Assembly (NCBI GenBank): GCA_029204225.1
Contig: CM055097.1
Location: 14,205,221 to 14,269,220, forward strand
Direction of reading: 5' to 3'
Length of the DNA: 64,000 bases
From: Diphasiastrum complanatum
Taxonomy: Eukaryota > Streptophyta > Lycopodiopsida > Lycopodiales > Lycopodiaceae
Below are positions 37,130-48,599 of this stretch, one piece after another. Both the position numbers and the translations under genes were made by a program. Position 1 is the first letter of the stretch. Each line of letters starts with the position of its first letter. Below the pieces are notes generated by a model. It was given only the letters and a program-made list of their open reading frames with translations, was not told where the DNA came from and did no database searches.

Positions 37130-37272
37130 GGCCCTTATTGGCCTTCTATCCTTATTAATTACTTTGGAGGGCCTAAAGAGGGAACCACCTTGTTCTTAAG
37201 GCTAATAGCTCCTTTTGGGCCTCCAAAGCTTACATTGAATAATCTAATGTGTTGGTAAGCTCTAATGTACTA
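37127..37272. repeat. fragment of Copia LTR family B
   Basis: Nearly identical to 33645-33794 in the same orientation, from gcccttatt through ggtaagctctaatgtactag. It diverges right after gtacat. It could be the remaining 5' LTR of the 33132 element, which would make 34598-37126 a nested insertion, or an independent fragment. Confidence 0.7.
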
Positions 37273-37279
37273 GAAGTAC

Positions 37280-38121
37280 ATTTATAGGCTTAATTTGAAA
37301 GAATTTGATGACTATCATACATGTTTCACCTAATCCACCTACCAAATGGATATGATTCATAACTTAGGAACTTAGAGAGTAGGTTACATAGCAAAATACT
37401 GCTAAACATTTAGGCTTTTATACTAAAGTTTGTTTGGTCCTATCTTTTTCTAAATAAAATCATGAATTACGTGTATTAAAACAAATTTCATTTTCCTACA
37501 TTGTTCTTCAATATTGATATTTGTACCAAAGTACTTGCAACTTGTTATCAACTTTTTTCTTTTGCGTATTTGTAAATAAATAGATGTGTTTTGAATAATG
37601 TCCTTGTAAAAGTTTCATTTTCAATGACAAGCTATTGCATAATGAGAAAGAAAATAAGTTATATTCACAAAAAAAAAACTTACTAATTTTTTTACTAATG
37701 ATGAATTTGAAGTTGTCAGATAGATTATTGTGCAATAAAACAATCTTTGTTCAGATATAATGAAAACTTTGATCCTCTTCCACCTCAATGGTAGTGTGAA
37801 CTTTTTCATTGTATATAAGATCACAATTGTTTTTGTATTTGATAAGACATTGATGATTTTTTAATTTTGCAATCTATGTCTCTATTTGCCTTACTTTCCC
37901 AAATTTTATTCATAAGATTTGGCAAAATATCATCTGATAATTCCTTACCAAAAAGTTAATGTAGGTGTTGTACGCACATTTGCATTTGAAAGAAATCAAC
38001 AAATACATGTAATGAAAGACACCAACTTAGACATATTTTTCAATCTAGTACTTATTTTCATTGAGTTCTTACATTTGGAAAAAGCTTGCATCTTAAGCAT
38101 TCTGACACAATGTTGTGAGGG
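37280..38121. other. AT-rich DNA without recognised gene
   Basis: Short open frames only; runs of A and T. No transposon protein seen. Confidence 0.4.
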
Positions 38122-38619
38122 GTGAACTATTCATCCCTTTCAAAACTTCGCAATGAAATGGCTTCAAGTTTTTTGAAACTCCCATGCATATATAGAATGT
38201 ATTTTGATTCAAGTAAAACTATACCACTACTCGCAAGCTCTTTTGAACCAGAGTTTTTTATTTGGGATATTTTTTGCTATTTGGCTATATTTTTTATTTC
38301 TTGTTTGAAAATTTTTAAACAATGTTTTAAATGTGACAAACCTCTCATTGACCCAATCACTGGTGATACGCCTATGGAGGTTAGAGAACCAAACCCTTCC
38401 CATGTACATAATCTAAAAATAAAGTTTAGAGATCACACTCAAACCATAGTTACTCCATTCATTGTTCTTGTTGACCCTGTCGATTGTGCCACAGTAGCAG
38501 ATTTTGATATTCAGTCAACAATTCTTATAGATTTTTTATTCCTGATGGAATCCATAGTTTACAGGCCAGAAAAGAGGTTTCACTTACATATTTGTGCATC
38601 TAGTCTTTTAGACAGGTGA
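38122..38619 (+). CDS. unrecognised open frame, 165 codons
   Basis: I do not recognise this protein. It opens with a serine-rich helical segment, then a hydrophobic stretch (WDIFCYLAIFFISCLKIF) that could be a membrane segment, followed by CFKCDKPLIDPITG. It ends in a polar and then hydrophobic part (TIVTPFIVLVDPVDCATV). There is one CxxC and no second pair, so a zinc ribbon is not supported. No splice sites or promoter could be set. It sits between Copia elements, so it may be a chance frame or a fragment of a transposon-carried gene. Confidence 0.2.
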   Translation: MNYSSLSKLRNEMASSFLKLPCIYRMYFDSSKTIPLLASSFEPEFFIWDIFCYLAIFFISCLKIFKQCFKCDKPLIDPITGDTPMEVREPNPSHVHNLKIKFRDHTQTIVTPFIVLVDPVDCATVADFDIQSTILIDFLFLMESIVYRPEKRFHLHICASSLLDR

Positions 38620-38773
38620 GTGCTACAATATTTGTGGGACTAACTTTTGGGGAGGCCAAGCTTCTTGCTTGGGACCATAATACTACTCAAGACTATAAAT
38701 TGAAATGACAATCATGTAAAGAATCCGATTCTTTCACAAGGAGTTCACCAAATTTCACAAGGAAGATGATAAA

Positions 38774-39692
38774 TGTTGGGAATTTCGAGTGAAATCTCTT
38801 GGTACATGTGCTACGCCTATCGAATTGAATTAAATCAAAGTGCTGGGTCGAACAACTCGGCTGGTTTTACTTGGTTCTGATTTTAAATCGTCAAACCCGA
38901 TAGTGTTGATTACATAGACGAACACCAAAATCTATTGACTGTTATCTGCGTAAGTGACAGACCTTTAGACAAAAAAATTAAAGAATACAAGTTAGGTGAA
39001 TGATAAACACAAGACAATTGCGGTAATAATCGCGTACTATAAACTAGCTCTTAGTTTTGTAATACCTATGATGATTGGAAGATCATTCGATGGCTTATTC
39101 AGACTCTCTGTCTAAATCTAATTGATGTGATAACATCTAATGTGCCTGCTGATGAATTACAATGATTATCCGATTCCAAAATGCTTGGTTGTTTGATACA
39201 ATCGACATAGACTATCTAATCATATAGACATATATACAAATGCATAAAGACATTGAGATTATGCCATCTGAGGTGGATCTTGGCGGCTATCATGGCTATC
39301 ACAATTTGGACAGGTGGTGATCATGGTTGCTGTCATTGTCTAAATATTTGCACAATGCAGTAACTAGCTAGTGTTGGTGATTAGCTTTATTTAGAATGGC
39401 ACCACATCAGAAAGAGAGTTGACAGTTTGTCGATTTGAGTCGAAGGGAGCAAAGGTTCGAATGTTTAATTTGATAGTTGTTCAAATCGAACATTCAAACA
39501 GTTGTCTGTAGTTGGTAGACCTGACACTCCTTCGGTAGTTTGACTATCTTCGATAGTTTGACTAAGGCATAGTACTTGTCTCCGATTGTTGTGTATTTCT
39601 GCAGACTGTGAGACAATGCGAGTAAGTATGTAGGAACATGAATGAATCTTTATTAACAATGAGATTTACGAAGAGAGAGAATAAATCCAACA
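38774..39692 (-). repeat. 3' LTR of the family D Copia element
   Basis: TGTTGGGAATTTCGAG to ...AATAAATCCAACA. The partner at 42527-43370 is colinear but has about 90 extra nt near 42690-42790 that are missing here. Confidence 0.88.
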
Positions 39693-39787
39693 CCCCTCCT
39701 TAATCTGGATTCATGAATGCCTTGATCTTTGGATTAAGCGTCAACGCTTAGTGCCTTGGTGAATACATCCGTTGTCATGTTTTGCGT

Positions 39788-40231
39788 TCAATAGTACTCT
39801 AAGCTTACCTCTTTGTTGAGAATCTTACTCTTGACATAGTGATACTTAATTTCAATGTGCTTACTCTGAGAATGAAATCTAGGATTGGCTGATAAGGCAA
39901 TGGCACTTTGATTATCACATATTACAATTGTCAGAGCATATTGCTTCAGACAAATGTTTGATAACAAATTTCTCAACCATACTACTTCTTTAGTAGTGTG
40001 AGAAGCTGCAATATACTTTGATTCCGTAGCAAAAAGAGCGAGAGAGGCTTGCTTACGGCTGTTCCAAGAGATAGGACCACCGTTGAGGAAGAATGTAAAT
40101 CCAGAAGTGGATTTATGAGTATCTACATCTCTCACATATCTTGCATCTGTGTATCCACTGAGTATGTGCTTGTCGTTGCCAACTTCTTTGTAGCAGATGC
40201 ATAAGTCATTTGTAGCTCGAATGTACCTCAT
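39788..40231 (-). pseudogene. Copia RNase H region
   Basis: GYTDARYVRDVDTHKSTSGF, GGPISWNSRKQASLALFATE, SKYIAASHTTKEVVWLRNLL and SKHIEIKYHYVKSKI are the standard Copia RNase H blocks. The usual DADWA acidic motif reads DARYVRD here, so the first catalytic positions are damaged. Confidence 0.9.
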
Positions 40232-40621
40232 GAATCTGATGAGAGTCTTTCAATGGATCATCCCAGGATTAGCCATGAATTGGCTTAGTGAGCTAACCAT
40301 TGCATACATGAGAGATCCTAGAATCAATTGGTAGAGATAGTCTCGCATTTACTCATTCTCCTCTTTTGTTTTAAGACATTGGTCCTTTGACAATTAGGCC
40401 TAGGTCCATTGGTGAGTGAGTTATTTTGTAATTTATCATATTGTATCTGATAAGCGTGCTATCAAGGTACCTCTGCTAAGTGATACAAATCAACCTTCTC
40501 TCTCTCTGTCTCTATGGATTTAAATTCCTAGATAGTAGTGAGATTCACCTAAATCTGTCATGTCGAATTATGAGAACTAGCATCTTTTATCAGATTGACA
40601 TTATCGTAAGCAGTGTGTCGT

Positions 40622-40996
40622 CTACATACAAAGGAGGCAATACTCCTTGAATTTGTTTGAGATGTACTCTCCACCATTGTCTGACCTCATGGCTTTGATT
40701 CGTTTACCAGTCTCTTTCTTTGTGCGCTCCTTGAATGTCTTGAAGATGTTGAATGCCTTTGATTTATGCTTGATGAAATATACAATTGTTCTTCTAGAAT
40801 ATTCATCAATAAAGGCAATGAAAAATTTGGCACCTTTCAATGAAAAAATTTGCATTGGGCCACATATGTCTGTATGCACAATGTCTAATAGATCTTTAGC
40901 TATATGTTGATGACTTGATCTAAATGGATTCCTAGCTTGCTTTCCAATTATATAATCCAGGGAGTTTGACTTTCCTATCTGGATAGTCGAGATCAA
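40622..40996 (-). pseudogene. Copia integrase core, truncated
   Basis: IGKQARNPFRSSHQHIAKDL, then VHTDICGPMQIFSLKGAKF, FIDEYSRRTIVYFIKHKSKA and RSDNGGEYISNKFKEYC include the first two catalytic Asp. The frame ends before the Glu-containing QNGVAER block, and the sequence passes into decayed RT by a deletion. Confidence 0.88.
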
Positions 40997-41469
40997 GCAC
41001 TATAGATTGTTTAGACATGTTCGATACAAAAGCATAAATCAAATGACCAAGTCTATAATGCCAAACTAATCATTTATTGATGTGAACAAAGGTATTCAGA
41101 GCTTGATTGGTAGTAGAATAACAGTGACTCGGTCTATATAAATATCCATGTCTCTTTTTGAGTGCAAGGATCTTGTTCGTCCTATCGATAACTTCGCACT
41201 TATCAGATGCAATTCTAGTTTATGTCCTAGATCTATAAGTCTGCTAATAGATAGCAGATTCGTAGACAAATTAGGTACATAAATAACTTTAGATAGCTGC
41301 TTGAACTGATCATTCTGGAAGCCTAATCTTACAGGACCTTCACCATAGCATGTGTGCTATTGTCTCCAAGGTGAACATACTTTTTGGTACTAACTGGAAA
41401 CAGTTGATTTGACTGGTCATTCGAAATTAAGAAACCAAGAGTTGTCGTCATATGCTTTTTGATAATTGG

Positions 41470-42376
41470 TCATGAATGCATCTTCGTCCACTTTTTGACT
41501 GGGGTATGGGATGTTTCTACAGCTGCATTCGCTTGTTGATTCGATTGCTTCTTGTTGTTGTTCTTAGCCTTCAATATCTTGCAAGCTTGAATCTCGTGGT
41601 TGGTGCACTTGTAATACTTGTAGAACATATTCTTATTTGTCTGTGGATTCAATGATTGCTCCTGACTCTGTGTCGCCTTCTAATTCGACTTGGGTTGTTT
41701 CGGGTGTTTCTTCTTCTGTTTATTCGAGCTTCTGTTTGCATAAAGGGCGTGCGAGTTTGTGTTTGAAAAATTGGAAGCTCCATTCCTTCGATTCTCTTCC
41801 TGCTGCAACATAGCAATAACTCTTGATAGATTTACATTCCAATGTGTCATGATGATCATCACCTAGTTCTCGTACGTGGATGGCAGGCTTGATAGCAGTA
41901 TCATTATTGCATCTTGAACGTCTATGACTAATTCAACATCGACCCTTTATTGCAGGAGGTTCTTGAACTGGTTAATGTGATTCTATAGTGAATCCCATTT
42001 GCCATCTCGAGGAAGAAGAATCTTCTCCTGAGATGTGACTTGGAGGTTACGTCTCTCACGTCGTAGAAAGTGCTCAATATATCTCATACTTCTTTCATGT
42101 CTGAGCTTCAAATATTTGGCCGATTTGCATATCTAAGTTGTTGAGGATGATCAGTGCGAAGACCTTGCCATCCTTTAGCTTCCATCTGGAGATTGTTGTG
42201 TCGTCTGCTTTGGGTCTAACCTCGACACATGTGACAACATTATATAACTCCTTAGCCATTAACACAGTTTTCATCTTAAATTTTCGTAGATGGTGGTTGG
42301 ATCCATCAAACTTGTCTACGATGAGAACAACCATTGGAAATCTGTGTGGAACTTTAGTCTGAGTGATAACTATCAA
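41470..42376 (-). pseudogene. decayed Copia gag
   Basis: KFDGSNHHLRKFKMKTVLMA (about 42320) is the gag opening. YYKCTNHEIQAC near 41600 is a damaged zinc knuckle (only CxxxxHxxxxC remains visible). The pieces are in separate frames. Confidence 0.75.
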
Positions 42377-42526
42377 TGATCTAAGAAAAGAAAATCTAAT
42401 GCTATTATCAGATTAAGAAAGCTATTATTCAAATCGATCGATTAGAATTAGATTCTGTGGAAAGTTTTTGATATCAAGCAATTGAGATTAGATATAAGAA
42501 TCAGATAGCCATTGGCTCTGATACCA

Positions 42527-43370
42527 TGTTGGAAATTTTGAGTGAAATCTCCCGGTGCATGTGCTACACCTATCGAATCGAATCAAAGTGTCGAGTCAAA
42601 TGACTCGGTTGATTCTACTTGGTTCTAACTTTGAAATCATCAGAACTGATAGTGTCAATTATGTAGACAAATACAAAATCTATTGACTGTTAGTTGCAGA
42701 AGTGACAGACAGTTCAAATGAATCTGTAAGAGCAGCATCAGACAAAACGATATAGCGGAGTAGCATAACATACAGACTGACATAATTCTGAACACAATAA
42801 TACAATGAATTGATTCATAAAGTAAAGAATGCAAGTCAGGTGAATGACGAGCACAAGACAATTGTAGTAATAACCGCGTACTCAAAACTAGTTCTTAGTT
42901 TTGTAATGGATACGATGATTTGAAGATCATTTGGCTTATTCCGACTCTCTGTCTGAATATAATCGATGTGATAACATTTATTGTGTTTCTAATTAATTAC
43001 AATGATCATCCGATTCCAAAATGCTTGGTTGCTTGATACAATCGACATAGACTATCTAGTCATTATAGACATATATACAAATGCATAAAGACGTTGAGTT
43101 TATGACGTCTAAGGTGGATCTTGGCGACGATCATGGCTATCGCTATTTGGACATGTGGTGATCGTGGCTGCTGTCATTGTTTAAACAGTTGCACAGTGCA
43201 GTAACTAGCTAGTGTTGTTGACTAGGTTTATTTAGAGTGGCACCGTGTCAACAAGATAGTCGACAGTTTGTCGATTCATGTCAAAGGGAGCAAGGATTCG
43301 AATGTTCGATTCAATATTTGTTCGAACCTAACATTCGAACATCTGTCGATAAGTTAATGGACTCTTGGCC
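42527..43370 (-). repeat. truncated 5' LTR of the family D Copia element
   Basis: TGTTGGAAATTTTGAG onward, adjacent to the primer site. Similarity with the other LTR fades after about 43345, so the outer end and target duplication are lost. Confidence 0.82.
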
Positions 43371-43389
43371 AAAGTATCGTGGCTGCTTG

Positions 43390-45290
43390 ACTTAGGTGTG
43401 CATCCTTAGCTCAAGATCTCCTTCTCATGCAATTGGGTATTGGCAGCCAAAGCAACCCATGAGACTGCGCGCTACCAGGCGGATCGTGAGGTAGCTAGGT
43501 GACAGTTGACCTCAGCAATCGTTGATCTGACATATAATCGTTGAGGTAATTATTTCTAACCACCTACATGAGGGCAAAACGCAATACAATGATGCTCCCT
43601 GCCATGATCACTCGATTCTTCTGACCACCTCATCTATCTCTTATATACTTTCTATCCTACCATCTCATTGCAAGTATGGAGATCAACCGTGATAGAAGAA
43701 ACCAGTACTGATATCCACCTTGGCTGGATCATGGCACTCTATTCTTTCAATAGTCTCCTAGCTTTTCACTACTTTAGATAATTATTTCTCTCATGATTCG
43801 ATTGTAGTGGACTTATCAACCTGAGTTATGAGCAAATAACCAACTCATTGCTACAAGAATAGCACTCACGATCATGGGTCCCTATTCCTACTAAAAAATA
43901 AACTTCTAAAAAATAATTCTATTAGGTGTTTAATAATCCTAACTTTTAAAAAAAAATCTAGACGTATTTCTTGTTAAAATATGCAAATACCAACTTAGGT
44001 CGATATTGGAGGCCAACTTAGAGATACACTCCTTGCCAAATGAGGTCCTCACATGTGTGTCAAGAAGAAATGGACATACAAATTTTCCCAATAACATTCA
44101 CTTACCTACTAGTAGAAGTTAACTGATTTTATTGGCTAGATTTAGATGCATCTACAACATCGATGTAAATAGATGGCTAAGATGAGCATATAGTTAAGTG
44201 GTAAGATGTTGTCGAAGGTTCCAAACATTTTTTATAGGATATAAGTAGGGATCATCCCTCATCATTTGTTATCTTGACTTTTACTGATCAAAGCTAAGAG
44301 AAAGGTGTTTTCTACACTTGGACTACATTGTGTACTTTCTATGTCTAGCTAGTATTGTGATTTTGTACTTATAGATGAGTAGTAGTGCATGAAAGAAGTG
44401 TCTGTCTTTGTGATCCTTATCAATTATTATATTCAAGTTACCAATCTTGTGTAAATTCATTATGCTTTTGGAAGATAATACTTGAAAATATTCAATATTG
44501 TTTAAAGAGGAAAATTATGTCTTATATGGTTGCATGAAGAAAAGGATGGATCTATGTTAGGTTTTTCATTGTGTCATGGTACTAGAGAGTATGTACCTTT
44601 AGTATGTATCAAAGCAACATGCCTCTTCATGGCACCATTTTTTTGGAGTAAAAAAGTAATAGACCGACATCTTCAAATTAGTTTTTTGAGAAGCATAGAA
44701 TGGAATCATGGTAAGAGAACAATCATACTAGAATCTCAAGACAACTTAATCAAACACATTATGGTCACACTGTGGCTCTAATAATAATAATAATAAATAA
44801 TAGAATAAATTCTTGGACAAAACATCAAATTTGTCTAGCTTTTTCCAAGGTGATAGTATTACGTAAATTGATAAATGTTTGCATTGGAAATCTTTTAGAA
44901 GCTATTTAGTTCTAAGTGCATCATCAAATTTTTCTAGTTCAATTTTTCAATCGCATATTGATTATAATTTATGATTTATGACCACAAACCATTGTCCTCT
45001 TCATATGCTAGAGTAACACAAATTTAGAAAGTTTTATAGGGTGTACTTTGTATATTTTCACTACGTAACAAGGCACATCCATGTGGCTTCCCACAAAGCA
45101 CTTGTTTCTATTTGCTTTTAGTGAACAAAAAATTTCTTTTGTATGTACCTTAAACTAGTAATTTTTTTATTTCAAATTTAAGATCTTGTTGATAAGATTT
45201 TTATAGGCCAGCTAATACCCATTTTAAAGTTTTTTGCATGGAAAAAATTTTATATCATCATAAAAAGATAAAAAATACACGTCATCGTAT
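43390..45290. other. no recognisable gene
   Basis: AT-rich DNA. An open frame at 44530-44781 is unrecognised. A SINE-like box A is at 44186 and an (ATA)n run at 44779-44797. Confidence 0.4.
44170..44290 (+). mobile_element. possible tRNA-derived SINE
   Basis: tagttaagtgg at about 44186 fits the RNA polymerase III box A consensus exactly. A weak B-box-like aggttccaaac follows about 30 nt later. No tail or target duplication was identified. Confidence 0.3.
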
Positions 45291-45314
45291 GATGATGAGG
45301 TGAAATTTTTCACA

Positions 45315-45370
<56 letters not shown>

Positions 45371-45479
45371 TAGCTCCGTTCGGGGACACGACACACGACC
45401 ATTTGGCCTACCTCTTCATCGATCGAAACGAGCGAGCGAACTAGCTTTGGTGATGGCGAACGATGCCATTGCCAGACCT

Positions 45480-45539
<60 letters not shown>

Positions 45540-45540
45540 T
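45315..45540. repeat. two (CT)n microsatellites, the second joined to (CA)n
   Basis: (TC)n about 45316-45367; (TC)n then (CA)n about 45483-45539. The DNA between them is GC-richer than the surroundings. Confidence 0.95.
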
Positions 45541-45689
45541 TTCTTCATACTTGGTTTTACACGAAGAGAAATTACAGTGAAAGAAGATGCAGCAATGAGA
45601 GAAGGCTCACGCGATCATGGATCTATCTCTCTTCTCTGATCTCGTCTCTTATCACTTTGCATCGGATGTATGAATCAGCATCTAAACTT

Positions 45690-46430
45690 GGGCATTAGAA
45701 CAGCGACAACAACCAACCCTGATTTGAACAATAAAATGATGAAAGTGGAGCTGTTGTTTTGATACGAGGATATTCTCCATGACAGCCATAATGCCAGGAG
45801 CAGGATCCATCAAACAGTCCTTGGACAAGACAACCAAAACTATCGTAAGGCACATTACTTCCATCAAACGAATCCGCGTAGAAGCTTTGCACCGAAGAGC
45901 TACCGTCAAATCTGCCACAACAAGAATTGTTTTGCGCAATACATGCCTTTAAAGCACTCAATTGTGTCCCCGGCAGGACCCCCGCTCTCAATGGCTGCTT
46001 GCGCAGCTTCTGGCAAGATGCGGAGCTGCTCTGAGTATTTGCTCTGGAGTATGAGCAAAGAAATAGACTCTGCATTTGCAGTTTCTTCCATCTTTACAAG
46101 GTTGTGTGCGGTATCAAGCGGGATGAAGCCAGCACTCAAAAACACCATGTGCAAATTCATAGGCATCTCTCCTCTTTTGCAATGTTCTTTTCTAAAATCT
46201 GCACAAGTAGTAGCTAAGTAATGAAATTGGTGAAGATCCATCCTCCTTGCCTTCTCCCCAGAATGATCAAAGGGGCATTCCTCATACATGTGAAACTCAT
46301 TGCATGAGTACAAATCATCTGCTGACCAAGAATCCTCAATACTGGAAGGATAATTCTCAAAAGCTAGCGACGAAGAGGGCAAACCTACAAGCCCGCTAAC
46401 GTTGTCACACATTTCATTCGTTTGCAAGGA
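45690..46430 (-). pseudogene. CCCH tandem zinc-finger protein (RR-TZF type), broken
   Basis: ECPFDHSGEKARRMDLHQFH (about 46275-46215) then CADFRKEHCKRG match the arginine-rich plus CCCH region of plant RR-TZF regulators of mRNA turnover. Reading the next frame gives EFAHGVFECWLHPA, a TGA stop, and then [20 protein letters not shown], the second finger and its flank. Lesions seen: the usual segment between MYE and ECPF is missing; a frameshift follows CKRG (about 46165); a zinc-ligand Cys reads Tyr; a stop lies in the HPA-YRT segment. These genes are usually intronless, as here. The open frame upstream (46489-46890) may be its decayed N-terminus or unrelated. Confidence 0.75.
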
Positions 46431-46488
46431 AACACATCATCAAGTTTTTCAGATCACAAAATAATCCTTCCATCATCATTCCATAATT

Positions 46489-46890
46489 TTATCCTAAAAA
46501 AGGTGTGTTCTCAGCATTGCTAGCCAGCTCTGCAAAATGCATGTTCACTTCAAAATCTTGCCTTGAAGGCCAAAAATTTTCTCCACCACTCTCACCGTCA
46601 ATTGCACTATTTATGTTATGGTCCTCCGCCGCGAAAGGCCTTGAATGTGGCATCGAAGAGCTGTAAGATATTGCAGTCATCCAGAGATTACTGTCGTAGT
46701 TGCAAAGAGTAGACGCATCTCGTGGACTCCAAAAAACATAAGGATGAGTAACAATAGTACCTTTGGTAGATTCAGAAATGTTGTTACGATCTTTCAAAAC
46801 CTTGAGTGAGAGCATTGAAGCTGATTCATTTGGACTTTGAGGAGCAAGTGAAAAATTTTCAAAGCGCATTTCTGTGGAGACTGAATCCAC
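46489..46890 (-). CDS. unrecognised open frame, 133 codons
   Basis: Protein-like composition (MRFENFSLAPQSPNES, HPYVFWSPRDAS, GGENFWPSRQDFEVNMHF). It lies just upstream of the CCCH pseudogene on the same strand. It could be part of the same dead gene or an unrelated remnant. No family recognised. Confidence 0.25.
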   Translation of the reverse strand: MDSVSTEMRFENFSLAPQSPNESASMLSLKVLKDRNNISESTKGTIVTHPYVFWSPRDASTLCNYDSNLWMTAISYSSSMPHSRPFAAEDHNINSAIDGESGGENFWPSRQDFEVNMHFAELASNAENTPFLG

Positions 46891-48480
46891 AGAGAATCAT
46901 GCATCATCTACAAAGATGACGCCTTGCATTCTGCCACTCAAATAAAAATTGCCCAGGATTTTTTTCCTGACCTCCAAATATCTTCCTAGCCTCAAAACCC
47001 CAAGATGCCTGCAAAAGTATATGTCTATGGCCAAAAGATCAGAAGCTAGGGAGCTTGTATGCAGAATAGATTTCGAAGAACATGATAAACAAGTTATCAG
47101 TAATTCAAGTCTGGTTGGAGTCAAAGACAAAGAAAATTTAGCTCCAACGACGACATCTTCAATCAAGAGCTCTTCCCAAGGCAAATTTGGTGTCAAATAG
47201 ATGGAGAGTTTCCTTCCTCAAAGATATATACCTCCATCACTAGGACAAATAAAAGTTCAATCCACAAAACTTGAGTTAATTTAAAGAGCTATGGAAAGTC
47301 CCTAGTTTCAACCATGAACACCATCTTTGATGAGTTTCCACTTTCTTGTAAATATTTTGAAAAGTTTTCCATGTAATAAGAACTAGTTTTGTGGACTAAA
47401 AGTAACTTTGAAAGATTGTAAGGATATTGTTTTTGGAAACATGTTCTTAGTTTTATATGACAAGCATGATATGGAGCATGCCCGATTTGTCCAACATATT
47501 CGTATTTGGGTTCCTCTTCTTCCTCTAACTACATTAGAGAAATAGGTATTTTATCATTAAAAAGAGCAATATTGTTTTCTATTATCTATAAAACTAAGAG
47601 ATTTAACTAGTGTTACGGAGAGACACTTTTAGAACTGGGTTTTGTGCATTCGTAGTTTAAGACATTTGAGGATTGGTTGATGCAACACTTAGTTGATTTT
47701 ATTGCTAGCCTACTCATGCATTCTAAAAAGAAGACCAATTACAATTTCATAATGCCACTAATTATACAATGTCCTAAGTATTGAATCTTTATTACATGTT
47801 CCACAATATTTGTAGATTATTTTGACAATGTCAATGATTTTGCAAGAAAAAACTTTTTCTATGAGGAAAAAATATTAATATGGTAGACTCTTCAACAAAT
47901 GTGAGTGGAGCTTCAACTCCCAATTATCGTTTGTGACCATATTCACACTCATTTAGGTTATCATATCTTAAACAACTATCATTTCCTTATTCAATAAGCG
48001 ATAAATAGTAGAACATATATAAATTAACAATGCAAAAATTTTGCAATGTATTGTGATATGTGTATTAACTAGCATATCTATTGTTTTTTTTGGTTTATTA
48101 TAGTTCTTCATATTCAATATGTCACTTTTGAATGGCTATCATTCTATGAGGCTGGCCTTCGATTCTAGTTAATAAATGGGAGAAGTTTGAAATAAAAGGA
48201 CAAATTACAAAAAGGGTGTCGACAGGGAAAAAAACAACTCAACAAGCACTTGCTCCTATCCCTCAAGATATTGAGTATATATGAGTAGAAAAATAGCATG
48301 CAAGATATTCTTTTCCAAGAAATTGTTGTAAGCGTGTTGTCAAGAGTTGTCAACGGACAATTGTGTCTTGCAGAGATGGGAAAGAAATTTCAAAAGTGAT
48401 TTTTATTTTTATCTGTTTTTATGTTTTGGTCATATCTTCTTTTGTTGAATCTAATATCTTTATTTTTTTCCAACATAAAC
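46891..48480. other. no recognised gene
   Basis: Opposing open frames at 46897-47196 (minus) and 46949-47200 (plus) overlap, and neither is recognised. The rest is AT-rich. Confidence 0.35.
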
Positions 48481-48491
48481 GTTTCATGAAA

Positions 48492-48585
48492 GTGCAAGAG
48501 GCCAAGGTTAAAAGCCTTGATTGTCAGAATTGGGCTGAGTGCAAGAGGCAAAGGTTAAAAGCCTCGATTGTCAGAATTGGGTTGA
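48492..48585. repeat. two-copy tandem repeat, 47-nt unit
   Basis: Units 48492-48538 and 48539-48585 begin gtgcaagaggc and differ at only three positions. The unit length is not a multiple of three, so a coding role is unlikely. Confidence 0.9.
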
Positions 48586-48599
48586 GTGCCAAAAATGTA

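Larger units (their letters stand above)
38774..43370 (-). mobile_element. Copia retrotransposon with 3' LTR, interior and partial 5' LTR (family D)
   Basis: On the minus strand: partial 5' LTR (about 43370 to 42527), the exact primer site TGGTATCAGAGCCAAT (42526-42511), decayed gag (42376-41470), integrase piece (40996-40622), RNase H (40231-39788), a polypurine tract (taaggagggg, about 39702-39693) and the 3' LTR (39692-38774, 919 bp). The 5' LTR is cut near 43350-43390, where similarity to the 3' LTR ends. RT is nearly all deleted. Dead and non-autonomous. Confidence 0.9.
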
